Assembly: GCA_963422445.2 (NCBI GenBank)
Contig: OY729512.2
Span: 3,348,001-3,412,000, forward strand
Length of the DNA: 64,000 nucleotides
Direction of reading: 5' to 3'
From: G963422445 sp963422445
Lineage (GTDB): Bacteria > Pseudomonadota > Alphaproteobacteria > Thalassobaculales > Thalassobaculaceae
Part shown: positions 27,854 through 37,107 of the stretch, piece after piece
How the letters are laid out: each line of letters begins with the position of its first letter
Position numbering within the stretch: position 1 is the stretch's first letter
Notes under the pieces: model-generated
The model's database searches: none
What the model was told of the DNA's origin: nothing
What the model saw: only the letters and a program-made list of their open reading frames with translations
Position numbers and translations under genes: made by a program

Positions 27854-28789
27854 CTAAGCGCAATTTGAGTAGCCGCTCCGGCATCGGCGGTGTCTGCAGC
27901 GCCACGTAGACCAATCCGGAATGATCTCGGGCAGGTCGAAGCGACGATTAACCCGGTCCACGACCTCCGCCAGATAGCGCTGGGCATACTTGGGACGAAT
28001 CGCACGACAGGCGCCACGCAAGGCGCTCTTGATGTTGCCGGGAATCGTGTTCACCCAACGAAACCCGGGACGCTCGACCGCAGCTTTCCCGCCGCCGGTC
28101 ACCATCGGCTCATACACGCAGCCTGCCGCACTCACGCCATTGAAGCAGGTCAATCCATCGGAGAGCACCTGCGTGCCCGGGCTCAGGTGCTGCTGCGCCC
28201 AGGCGGCGACTTCAGTGACACGGAAGCCCTCGACTACGGTGAGCGTCACGCGCTGCGGATGTCCCGCCTCCTTGGTCTCGACCGCGGCCACGAACGGGGT
28301 CTTGCCCGGCGCGCCCCGCCCGCGCTTGCCGCCGCTGCGCTCGCCCCCGAGATAGGCATCGTCGCGTTGGACCGACCCGCCGAGCGGGTGCTCTCGGTCT
28401 CGCTCCATCATCACCTGCATCAGCGTGTGGCGCATGCGCCAGGCGGCGTTGTAGGAGATGCCAAGTTGGCGGTGCAGCGTCATCGCCGATGTACCTTTCT
28501 TGTCCTGGGTCATGAAGGAGAGGCCCTGGAACCACACCGTCAGGGGCAGCTTGGTGGCCTCGAAGAGGGTGCCGGCGGTCATGGAGGTCTGGCGGTTGCA
28601 GCGATAGCACTGCTGGAGCTTGTGAGTGGTCAGCTGACAGCCTCGGTCGTGGCCGCAGTTCGGGCACACGAAACCGTTGGGCCAGCGCCATCGGTACAGG
28701 GCGTCGAAGCACCGCTGTTCGGTTCCATAGAGCGAGAGGAACGCGTTGAGGCTGATTCCTTTCTGAAACTGCACTGGGTTGCGCACCAT
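27854..28789 (-). CDS. IS1595-family transposase (altered C-terminus)
   Basis: 311 aa starting MVRNPVQFQKGISLNAFL. N-terminal zinc ribbon (FVCPNCGHDRGC, then LQQCYRCNRQTSMTAGT), then TLHRQLGISYNAAWRMRH. The ISXO2-like catalytic domain shows Asp in VQRDDAYLGGERSGG and Asp in QVLSDGLTCFNG, with NTIPGNIKSALRG further on. The last 22 or so residues (IIPDWSTWRCRH...) are out of frame relative to the relatives at 20130 and 34437, which end ERLLKLRLA; a 1-base deletion near 27915 explains this. The core is complete, so activity cannot be excluded. Confidence 0.8.
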   Translation of the reverse strand: MVRNPVQFQKGISLNAFLSLYGTEQRCFDALYRWRWPNGFVCPNCGHDRGCQLTTHKLQQCYRCNRQTSMTAGTLFEATKLPLTVWFQGLSFMTQDKKGTSAMTLHRQLGISYNAAWRMRHTLMQVMMERDREHPLGGSVQRDDAYLGGERSGGKRGRGAPGKTPFVAAVETKEAGHPQRVTLTVVEGFRVTEVAAWAQQHLSPGTQVLSDGLTCFNGVSAAGCVYEPMVTGGGKAAVERPGFRWVNTIPGNIKSALRGACRAIRPKYAQRYLAEVVDRVNRRFDLPEIIPDWSTWRCRHRRCRSGYSNCA

Positions 28790-28802
28790 GTGAATATCCT
28801 TT

Positions 28803-28913
28803 ACCGCTTATGCACATGGTTCCGGTGACACACGATGTTGCCCCCGATGTCGACTATTCCCGGCACGCCAAACGCTACATGTGCGTTTCACCGGAGCCAC
28901 GTGCATAAGCGGT
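28803..28913. mobile_element. 111-bp MITE, copy 2
   Basis: ACCGCTTATGCACATGG at 28803 and the inverse CCACGTGCATAAGCGGT ending 28913. Perfect 8-bp duplication TATCCTTT (28795-28802 and 28914-28921). Inserted just upstream of the IS1595 transposase start, between gene and element end. Confidence 0.9.
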
Positions 28914-28986
28914 TATCCTTTTTCTATCATCAAGCTACATGGCAGTATTCGATATTAAATACTGCTTAGATGCGAGGGTAATCAGG

Positions 28987-31031
28987 TTTTTTGTTCCGTT
29001 GTCCTTTATCGCTTTGATATGGATCGATATTTTTCTTGGCCGATTTCAACATGGCCCGACATTTTGTTGGCTTCTGTCAGCTCGTCAGACGGGCCCTCCT
29101 GCGGTGGATGGCGGGGTCCACGGCCGCTGCCGAGGAGATTTCGGCACCCTTGGCGGCCGGGCGCGTGTCCTGGCGGTTGACGATCAACGTGGCGTCGGTC
29201 TGGCGCAGGCGCGTGGTGATCCGCACCCAGCTCCGCAGTACCGTCGCGGACCGATGCCCCGCACTGCCCCGTGCGGCAAGCCGGGTACGGATCAGATGCA
29301 CGGCGTGACAGGCCAGCACGGCGATCCGCAGGTGGGCCGCGATACGACGGTCGCGCTGGTGCCAGATCGGGCGAAGGCCGAGCTCGAATTTCAGGCTGCG
29401 GAAGGGGGCCTCGATGTCGGTGAGACGCCAGTCGGTCCGCGGGACCGTCTCGATATCCCGGTCGACGTGGCTGGTGCGTAGCCCATCGGCGCCGGCGCCC
29501 TCATTGGCCTCGCCGTATTGCGGCCTGCGCTTGAAGCGCACGGCAGACGGGTTGGCGCCGGTGTCCGCCGTCTCGAGCGTGATCTCGTAGGGCCTGGTGA
29601 CCGCAGGGAAGCGCTGCTTGAGGCATCCTATGCTCTCCAGCACCCTTTCGTAGCGCTTGAGACGGCCCTTGACCGGGAGGCCGCTGCGGAGCCTTTCCAG
29701 CGCCGCCTCGAAGCGGGTCCGCGTCAGGTCCAGGATCGAGGTCCCGGCCTTCTTCTTGTCTTCGCTAACGACAGAGAGCCGCGCCCCTCGTGATGCGCGC
29801 TGGTGATCAGCAAGACTTCGCCGTCCCGGCCGAGGGCGATCCAGTGGTAGCCCCGCTCGCCCAGCCATAGGATGTTCTCCGCGCTGGCGATGCCCGCGTC
29901 CATGACCAGCGTGGGCTTCGGCGCCGTGCCGCCGCACACCGCCTCGAGCCGGGCCAGCGCGTCCTCCAGCCGGCCCGGCGCGCTCGCGGTGCCCGGCCGG
30001 ATCTCGCACCTGCGCGGGAAGCCGGCGCCAGCGTGATCAGGGGACAATCGTCGCGCTTCTGCCTGGAGCGCCCGAAGCGGGGGAGCTTTCCCTGCGTGTG
30101 GCCGTGGTCGTGAAGATTGGTGAGATCGTAGAAGGCGATGGTGTCGGGGATGTCGAGCAGCGTGCGCTCACGGCTAAACAGCTTCCGCTGGATGGCGGCC
30201 CGGTGACGCCAGAGAAGGGCGCCGATGCGCTCAAGCGTCTTGCGGTCGCCGTCCAGCGGAAGAAGCGCGGCGGTCGCACTGTCGCGGCGCAGCCAGCGGC
30301 TGGTCTCGCGCGCGCTGGCGGGATCGACCCTCCTGGCGACGATCAGCGCGCGCGATGCGCCCTTCGCGGCCCTTGATGCCCCGGTCGTGGAGGATTTCGG
30401 CGAAGCCGGGATCGCCGGGGGCCTTGAGGCACAGGCGCTCGCAGCCGACCGTGCGCGGCGTCTCGTGCTCCAGGGTATCGAGGGCGACGGTGGCGATGTC
30501 GGGCTGGCGCGCCTCTTCCTGCACCGCTTCGGTGCCCCCCCTGGACCTGAGCCTGGCGACGATGTCCTCGGCTCGGCCGGCACGTCCGGCGCGGCTTCGA
30601 GCAGCGGCGGGCGGCCGTGGAGCAGCGCCTCGGCGAGGGCGGTGACCTCCTTGCCACTTCTCGCGCGGGATCGGATTGTGGGGGCCGAAATTGAGCAGCG
30701 TCCTGTGGCGCACCCTGTCGCCGACGCGCTGGGAGAGCATCAGCCGGTGGCTTCGGACGGGCTTGCCGTCCTTGTCGTGTGGGTCCTGGGGGCCTTGATG
30801 TACAGGGCGCGGGCGAAGGGTTGGCGATGTGTTGCGCAGACACGCGCGCCGGCGCGCCTGGCAAGGGGGATATCGACGCAACGACAAAGTCCTGGCCCCA
30901 CAAAAGATTTCCGGGCGCCCACATCAAACATATAGAAGTTCAGGCGATGGAAGAGCCAAATATGTGCTGTTCTCAGACCGCAAACATGCCCCGATCAGGC
31001 ACGGGCAGTGGAAAAAAACTGCCAACCTAGG
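28987..31031 (-). mobile_element. IS1634-family element, copy 1 (decayed)
   Basis: Homologous over its length to 51506-53669 in inverse orientation. The right end carries the terminal sequence GAAAAAAACTGCCAACCTAG near 31030. The left end is missing its outermost bases: TTTTTTGTTCCG begins directly after the IS1595 end AATCAGG, so IS1595 inserted into or next to this end. Confidence 0.8.
29060..30812 (-). pseudogene. IS1634 transposase, multiply broken
   Basis: The ATG of copy 2 is CTG here (near 30811). The reading frame is broken repeatedly: KPVRSHRLMLSQRVGDRVRH in one frame, IARADRRQEG in another, FYDLTNLHDHGHTQGKLPRF in a third. Parts of the C-terminal domain remain (APFRSLKFELGLRPIWHQ). 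Shorter than copy 2 by a loss around 29790. Non-functional. Confidence 0.8.
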
Positions 31032-31229
31032 GGAAGTCAATCTGTCCTTTTCGACCGTTTGAAGGCAAATCTTCCAGAAGACTTTGATGAGCAGTTCGGC
31101 GTTGTGGTTTCCGAACGATAGAAAGTCCGGATCACCAGTCGTTCGGAAGGTATCTTCGGATCAGGCGGCGGAAAGCACAGAATCTTTGATAACGAAGCGA
31201 TCCTTGTGAAGGGAAACCCTCAAACGGAA
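31032..31229. other. Unassigned spacer between two insertion sequences
   Basis: 198 bp of lower GC than its surroundings. No open frame of convincing quality on either strand; probably a scrap of a gene destroyed by the flanking insertions. Confidence 0.3.
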
Positions 31230-32710
31230 GAGCTTCTTGCAAAATTGCCGGCCCGACCGGTTTTTTGCCTTGTCGAGGCTGATTTTGTTGTCGAGGGCCT
31301 GGGTTTCGGGCCATCTCGTGGTATGTTGTGTTTCCACAATAACAAGATACCGAGGAGGTGCCCCCGCTGACCCTTGGCTCGACCCTATCCGATCTCTGGC
31401 GCCGATTTCAAGGGGACCTTTTCCCTGCGTTGGCCGAGGCGGTCGGTCCTCTCCTCGAGACGCACAAGCGTTTCGTGACAGCTCTCGATCTCGTCAAGGT
31501 GGAGGGCTTCGTCGATGAGGTGTGGACCGGTCCGGGTCGGCCCCGGGAGGATCGCCGGGCGCTGGCCCGTGGCGTCATCGCCAAGGCGGTGTGGGGTCTG
31601 CCGACGACCCGCCACCTGATCGACAGGCTCAAGGTGGACCCGACGTTGCGCCGGCTGTGCGGCTGGTCGCGTGTCGCGGAGATCCCGAGTGAAGCGACGT
31701 TTTCGCGGGCGTTTGCCGAATTTTCGCAGTCCCGTCTTCCGGAGAGGATGCACGCGGCTCTGGTTGCAGAGACACTGGGCGATGCGCTCATCGGCCACGT
31801 GTCGAGGGCCTCGACGGCTATCGAGGCCCGGGAGACGCCGGCCCCGAAGTCGAACCGCAAGCGCGGCCGGCCCCGCAAGGGCGAGGAGAGGACGAAGGAG
31901 CCTGGGCGTCTCGAACGGCAAGCGAACGGGATGGATCTCGATGAGAGGCTCGACGCGCTGCCGAAGGTCTGCGATCACGGGGCAAAGAAGAATGCCAGGG
32001 GGTCTTGGAGGCCTGGCGCGGTTACAAGCTGCCTATCGACACAGCAGACTGCGGGGTGCCGCTGAGGACCGTCCTCACCTCGGCATCCGTCCATGACAGC
32101 CAGGTCGCGATCCCGCTGGCGATGGATGACCGCCGGGCGTGTGACCAATCTCTACGATCTCATGGACGCGGCCTATGATGCCAGGGAGATCTACCAGATG
32201 AGCGAACGGCTTGGCCATGTGCCGATCATCGATGTCAATCCGCGCCGGGACAAGGACCTCAAGGAGGAGCGGGACCGGGAAGCCCGGGCCCGGCGTGCAA
32301 TAGGCCATGTCGATCCCGAGACCGTGCGGTTCCGGATCCGGTCCGGTGTCGAGAGGACCAACGCCCGCCTCAAGGATGAGTGTGGCGGGCGCCATGTCCG
32401 CGTCCGTGGACATCCAAGGTCGCCTGCCATCTCATGTTCGGCATCCTGGCCCTGGCGGCTGACCCGTTGATACGTCTCGCCGCCCCATAGCGCGGCTCCG
32501 ACAACGCATGCCGACCCTTCACGGCCCTCTCGGAGAGAGTGGCCCGGAGAGGCGTGTCCCGATGTCCGCCAAGGTCCCTGTTTGGTCTCATCGTCTCTGA
32601 TGAGACACCGCGAATCCATGGATTCCGACCTCCAGGTGCAGAGGTGACCGGAAGCAACCGACCGACCCGGGCTCACCGGACCCTGGGGACAGGAATTTTG
32701 CAAGAGGTTC
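31230..32710 (+). mobile_element. DUF772/DDE insertion sequence, copy 4
   Basis: Full-length copy with the family's terminal repeats and a perfect 4-bp duplication GGAA (31226-31229 and 32711-32714). Confidence 0.85.
31367..32488 (+). pseudogene. DUF772 DDE transposase, copy 4, start codon lost and three frameshifts
   Basis: The start codon is CTG (31367) where the other copies have ATG. An 18-base stretch present in other copies after APKPKA is absent. One base is missing at about 31997 (GCCAGGGGG against GCCAAGGGGG), one is added near 32125 (GCGATGGATG) and one is missing near 32412. Otherwise the DUF772 and DDE blocks are as in copy 1. Inactive. Confidence 0.85.
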
Positions 32711-33205
32711 GGAATAGAAGCTTTTCCGGTGCGTATCACGTCCCTATGTACCGGATACTTGCTCGCTTCACCTGAACGACAATCTGAAATCATGCGGTGA
32801 TATCCCCGGTTTGCGCGCCATCGGCAACCGCCAATTCGAGATATGGTCGCAAGGTCAGCCATATGCGAGTGTCGCGAACGTATTGAACGGTCTCTGCACG
32901 TATTGCTTTGGCAGACCTGATGATGTTGTGAAGGCTCTCTGGCCGCTACATCGTACCCCGCGACCCTTCTGAAAAGGAAGCAGTCTACCACCGTCTGACA
33001 GGGTGGGAATTGCTTGATCGGATGGCCGCCAGAATGATGGTCTGTGGCCTTCGCGTCTTTGCTGTCGCGCTTTTGACATCAGCCATCGAATGGCTCGGGA
33101 TTGATGACCGCGTGACGGGGCAGCTTCGAAAGTACCGTCTGCGACCAGTCGAAGCCGTTTGGTCTGTCTGCACTGCCTGAATGAAACCGTCTTGTGTGTG
33201 GGATC
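32711..33205. other. About 500 bp without a recognised gene
   Basis: On the plus strand a stretch from about 32785 to 32975 reads like protein (CGDIPGLRAIGNRQFEIWSQ, then VANVLNGLCTYCFGRP) but has no start, no family I know and stops at 32973. It may be the end of a gene cut by the DUF772 element. The rest shows nothing. Confidence 0.3.
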
Positions 33206-33209
33206 CATG

Positions 33210-33764
33210 CTTTACATCAACGCCTCGGCAATCCGCTCCAGTTGTGAGCCCATCTCGTCTTCCGGCTCGACATGGTCCGGGCGCACGACCATCCGGTTGG
33301 CGCCGGAGTCGAGGAGTGATCGTACAAGAGCACGGTCGGGTTCCTGCCACAGACCGTGATCGACAACGAAGCAGGGTCGCGCCCTGCCGCCGTTGCCAGA
33401 GAGTCAAGATCACGGCGCCGGACCTCAAGTTCAGCCGGCGTGATCCGGTTCGGAAGCCAGCCGTCGGCATGATCGACCACGCGCTGCAGCACGCGTCTGG
33501 CCGCACCGCCGATGATGATCGGCGGCCAAGGCTTCTGGACAAGTTTGGGATAGGACCGAACGGGCGGAAAATCAAAATAACCGCTTATGCACGTGGCTCC
33601 GGTGGCGCACGATGTTGCCCCCGATGTCGACTATTCCCGGCACGCCAAACGCTACATGTACGTTTCACCGGAGCCACGTGCATAAGCGGTTCAAAATATT
33701 TTCCATGATTTTCTGCTGCATCTTCGGTCCAGAGGGCTTTCATGACGTCGAGCACCTCACGGGT
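33210..33764 (-). pseudogene. Luciferase-like (LLM) flavin monooxygenase, C-terminal part, split by a MITE
   Basis: Minus-strand pieces in order: TREVLDVMKALWTEDAAENH (33764-33691), then beyond the MITE FDFPPVRSYPKLVQKPWPPI and GGAARRVLQRVVDHADGWLP (33571-33450), then after a frameshift near 33350 QEPDRALVRSLLDSGANRMV ... GSQLERIAEALM, stopping at 33208-33210. This is the typical C-terminal half of F420/FMN-dependent luciferase-like monooxygenases (the KPWPPI-IGG block binds flavin or cofactor). The N-terminal half is missing, cut by the IS1595 fragment at about 33765. Confidence 0.75.
33580..33690. mobile_element. 111-bp MITE, copy 3
   Basis: ACCGCTTATGCACGTGG at 33580 and CATAAGCGGT ending 33690. 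Perfect 8-bp duplication TCAAAATA (33572-33579 and 33691-33698). Inserted in the LLM pseudogene; removing it restores FDFPPVRSYP in frame with GKY. Confidence 0.9.
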
Positions 33765-34452
33765 CTGGTTCCAGGGCTTTTACCTCATGGCCCAGGGCAA
33801 GAAGGGGTGCTCTGCGATGACGCTGCACCGCCAGCTCGGTATCTCCTACAACGCGGCGTGGCGCATGCGCCACAAGCTGATGCAGGTGATGATGGAGCGA
33901 GACCGGGAGCACCCGCTCGGCGGGTCGGTCCCACGCGACGATGCCTACTCTCGGGGGCAAGTGCGGGCAGGGCGCGCCGGGCAAGACCCCGTTCGTCGCC
34001 GCGGTCGAGACCCATGAGCAGGGACATACGCTGCGCGTGACGCTCACCGTGGTCGAGGGCTTCCGTCTCACCGAAATCGCCGCCTGGGCGCAGAGCACCT
34101 GGGTCCGGGCACGCAGGTGCTCTCCGATGGGCTGACCTGCTTCAATGGCGTGACCGCGGCAGGCTGCGTTCATGAGCCGATGGTGACCGGCGGCGGGAAA
34201 GCCGCGGTCGAGCGCCCCAAGTTTCGTTGGGTGAACACGATTCCCGGCAACATCAAGAGCGCCTTGCGTGGCACCGATCATGCGATTCGTCCCAAGTATG
34301 CCCAGCGCTATCTCGCGGAGGTCGTGGACCGGTTCAATCGTCGCTTCGACCCGCCCGAGATCATCCCCGGACTGGTCTACGTGGCGCTGCGGACACTGCC
34401 GATGCCGGAGCGGCTACTCAAATTGCGCTTGGCTTGAGTGGGAATCAGGTAT
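33765..34452 (+). pseudogene. IS1595-family transposase fragment with right end
   Basis: Starts inside the gene at VWFQGFYLMAQGKKGCSAM (the zinc ribbon is missing). It continues through LHRQLGISYNAAWRMRHKLM and a broken DDAYLGG region (about 33950), then LSDGLTCFNGVTAAGCVHEP and NTIPGNIKSALRGTDHAIRP to LKLRLA at 34437, and ends with GAGTGGGAATCAGG at 34452. At least two frameshifts. Truncated relative of 27854-28789. Confidence 0.8.
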
Positions 34453-34639
34453 CAGATTGAATCGAATACGAGGTTTTCGGCCTGCGAAGCCGAAAAGGCC
34501 GGATCAATCGTGTAGGCAGGCAGGGGCAGAGCCAGACCAATTGTCATTTCTGATGTTTCTTGTGAAGAAGGGGAATTTCATGTGCGGTGGCATTTTTCTT
34601 CGTGCCGAATCCGGCAGGATCCCGGAATTGTTGTTTGTG
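34453..34639. other. Spacer with a short hairpin
   Basis: No gene. TTTTCGGC and GCCGAAAA form an 8-bp stem around 34474-34496. The rest is unremarkable. Confidence 0.35.
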
Positions 34640-34717
34640 GAGCTTCTTGCAAAATTGCCGGCCCGACCGGTTTTTTGCCTTCTCGAGGCTGATTTTGTTG
34701 TCGAGGGCCTGGGTCTC

Positions 34718-34775
34718 GGGGCCACCTCGTGGTATGTTGTGTTTCCACAATAACAAGATACCACGAGGTGGCCCC
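34718..34775 (+). promoter_or_regulatory. Long hairpin covering the ribosome-binding site of the DUF772 transposase
   Basis: GGGGCCACCTCGTGGTAT-G-TTGT (34718-34740) pairs with ACAA-G-ATACCACGAGG followed by TGGCCCC (34753-34775): 22 base pairs with one mismatch and a 12-base loop. The right arm contains the GAGG Shine-Dalgarno and ends two bases before the ATG at 34777. A transcript reading in from outside would fold and hide the start. Copies 1, 2 and 4 retain degraded versions of the same arms. Confidence 0.7.
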
Positions 34776-34776
34776 G

Positions 34777-35797
34777 ATGACCCTTGGCTCGACCCTGTCC
34801 GATCCCTGGCACCGATTTCAAGGGGACTTTTTCCCTGCGTTGGCCGAGGCGGTCGGTCCTCTCCTCGAGACGCACAAGCGCTTCGTGACAGCTCTCGATC
34901 TCGTCAAGGTGGAGGGCTTCGTCGATGAGGTGTGAACCGGTCCGGGTCGGCCCCGGGAGGATCGCCAGGCGCTGGCCCGTGGCTTCATCGTCAAGGCGGT
35001 GTGGGATCTGCCGACGACCCGCCACCTGATCGACAGGCTCAAGGTGGACCCGACGTTGCGCCGGCTGTGCGGCGGGTCGCGTGTCTCGGAGATCCCGCGT
35101 GAAGCGACGTTTTCGCGGGCGTTTGCCGAATTTTCGCAGTCCCGTCTTCCGGAGAGGATGCACGCGGCTCTGGTTGCAGAGACACTGGGTGACGCGCTCA
35201 TCGGCCACGTGTCGAGGGACCCGACGGCCATCGAGGCCCGGGAGACGCCGGCCCCGACGCCGAAGGCCAGGACGCCGAACCGCAAGCGCGGCCGGCCCCG
35301 CAAGGGCGCGGAGAGGACGAAGGAGCCTGGGCGTCTCGAACGGCAAGCGAACGGGATGGATCTCGATGAGAGGCTCGACGCGCTGCCGAAGGTCTGCGAT
35401 CACGGGGCAAAGAAGAATGCCAAGGGGGTCATGGAGGCCTGGCGCGGTGACAAGCTGCATATCGACACAGCAGACTGCGGGGTGCCGCTGAGTACCGTTC
35501 TCACCTTGGCAACGGCTTGGCCATGTTCCGATCATCGATGTCAATCCGCGCCGGGACAAGGACCTCAAGGAGGAGCGAGACCGGGAGGCCCGGGCCCGGC
35601 GTGCAATAGGCCATGTCGATCCCGAGACCGTGCGGGTCCGGATCCGGTCCGGTGTCGAGAGGACCAACGCCCGCCTCAAGGATGAGTGTGGCGGGCGCCA
35701 TGTCCGCGTCCGTGGACATTCCAAGGTCGCCTGCCATCTCATGGTCGGCATCCTGGCCCTGGCGGCTGACCAGTTGATACGTCTCGCCGTCCCATAG
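34777..35797 (+). pseudogene. DUF772 DDE transposase, copy 5, in-frame stop and internal deletion
   Basis: ATG at 34777. A TGG codon of the other copies is TGA here (34933-34935), ending the frame after 52 codons. A deletion joins STVLTLA directly to the ERLGHVP region at about 35512, removing the DLMDAAYDAREIYQM block with its catalytic Asp. The 3' part (RSGVERTNARLKDECGG) remains. Inactive. Confidence 0.85.
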
Positions 35798-36017
35798 CGC
35801 GGCTCCGACAACGCATGCCGACCCTTCACGGCCCTCTCGAAGAGAGTGGCCCGGAGAGGCGTGTCCCGATGTCCGCAAAGGTCCCTGTTCGGTCTCATCA
35901 TCTCTGATGAGACACCGAGAATCCATGGATTCCGACATCCAGGTGCAGAGGTGACCGGAAGCAACCGACCGATCCGGGCTCACCGGACCCTGGGGACAGG
36001 AATTTTGCAAGAGGTTC

Positions 36018-36219
36018 TGTGGCTTAATCTTGTCGCTTTTCCGATCTTCAAGGCTCCGATATCTTGCGCCGGCATGTCGGGCCAATCTCGCGGCATGTCG
36101 TCAATGTGCTGACCGGGCAAGAGCGCCGAGCCGGTCCGCTTCGGGGTTGACGTTTTAGGTGCCGCAGACGCTGTGCGGCTGCGATATGGAAGTCTGCAGG
36201 GCGTTTCGCCGCAGCGTTC
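36018..36219. other. Non-coding gap
   Basis: No gene or strong structure seen; it lies downstream of the minus-strand gene at 36220. Confidence 0.3.
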
Positions 36220-36732
36220 TTATCCGAAAGTCACCGAAACCGTATTCAGGCCCGACCCGACCGCCCATGCAGGAGGCTGGGCATTGGTCCATTTGGGCTC
36301 CCTTATGTCGGTCTTCCACTTGGACACAAGCTGTTCTCGATAAGCATTATGCACATCCAGAAATCTGAAATTCGTGCAATTGACAAAAGGAGTCTGTTCT
36401 CCATCCGGTACAAGATACCGGCGGTCGTCAAGAATACTGGCGAGCTTCCTTTCCGACAGATGCTGCCGGTTGAAGCGGCGCATATATTCTTTGCATAACG
36501 CACTAAAGTGCCGAAAGGTCCAGATATAGTTCGATCTGGTTTCGCGAACCCATAGACTGCACGGATGGTTTGCATGGGCCTCGCGGAAAAGCGGGCGTTG
36601 ATCCGGATGACCATGACAAAGCAGAGCGGTTGACAGAAGCTGAGCGGTTTGCAGAACCATTTTGACGACCCGCTTGTCATCCAGCGCGCAAGCGCATTGG
36701 GTCGGGTCGGGATATGTCACGAAAATATTCAT
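36220..36732 (-). CDS. Conserved phage-type protein of unknown function (170 aa)
   Basis: Starts MNIFVTYPDPTQCACALDDK and continues RVVKMVLQTAQLLSTAL, then ANHPCSLWVRETRSNYIWTF, LRHFSAL-like helix (RHFSALCKEYMRRF) and EQTPFVNCTNFRFLDVHNAY. I know this arrangement (short N-terminal strand, D-K-VVKM, TAQLLSTA, ANHPC-W) from phage and prophage proteins that are conserved but unnamed. No catalytic site is known to me. The gene is intact, on its own, between a DUF772 element and the CoA-transferase gene, and is less GC-rich than its neighbours, which suggests acquisition from a phage. Confidence 0.6.
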   Translation of the reverse strand: MNIFVTYPDPTQCACALDDKRVVKMVLQTAQLLSTALLCHGHPDQRPLFREAHANHPCSLWVRETRSNYIWTFRHFSALCKEYMRRFNRQHLSERKLASILDDRRYLVPDGEQTPFVNCTNFRFLDVHNAYREQLVSKWKTDIREPKWTNAQPPAWAVGSGLNTVSVTFG

Positions 36733-37107
36733 TTCTCTCCGTTCACAAGGGATTAGGGCGATACGCTCAGTCTTGCGAATCGACCTGCCGCAACAGCGGG
36801 TTGTTCAGAAATTCGAATTTGTTGGCCGGCCATCAAGCCTGCCCCATGCGGGCGATCCACGGAGACACGCTGGTGCCGTGGGCCGAAGCGTCCACCTGTT
36901 CAGCATACCATACCCGATCACGTCGATTCCATATTCTTATCTTGCGAGACCGCACGGGCCGGGTCGATCGGCCAAACGGGCAGATGACGCCAAGCCGGGT
37001 GCCGTTTCCGGAGTTCGTCGTCGACGGATAGATCCTGTCGTATGTCATGACATCGGCGTTGGCGGAGGGCGGACCCCGCCGGGACCGGGGACATGCTGTG
37101 CGTTGCT
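36733..37107. other. 375-bp gap without a clear gene
   Basis: No convincing protein on either strand. The left edge should hold the promoter of the 36220-36732 gene. Confidence 0.3.

Larger units (their letters stand above)
27837..28986 (-). mobile_element. IS1595-family element A, with nested MITE
   Basis: Left end CCTGATTCTCACTCAAGCTA at 27837 and right end GCTTAGATGCGAGGGTAATC then AGG at 28986 are imperfect inverted repeats. The same end pattern is seen at 20142, 34452 and 61020/62130. MITE copy 2 sits at 28803-28913. It borders the truncated end of the IS1634 element at 28987. Confidence 0.75.
34640..36017 (+). mobile_element. DUF772/DDE insertion sequence, copy 5 (internally deleted)
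   Basis: Both terminal repeats are present and a perfect 4-bp duplication TGTG flanks it (34636-34639 and 36018-36021). About 140 bp are missing internally near 35510. Confidence 0.85.
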
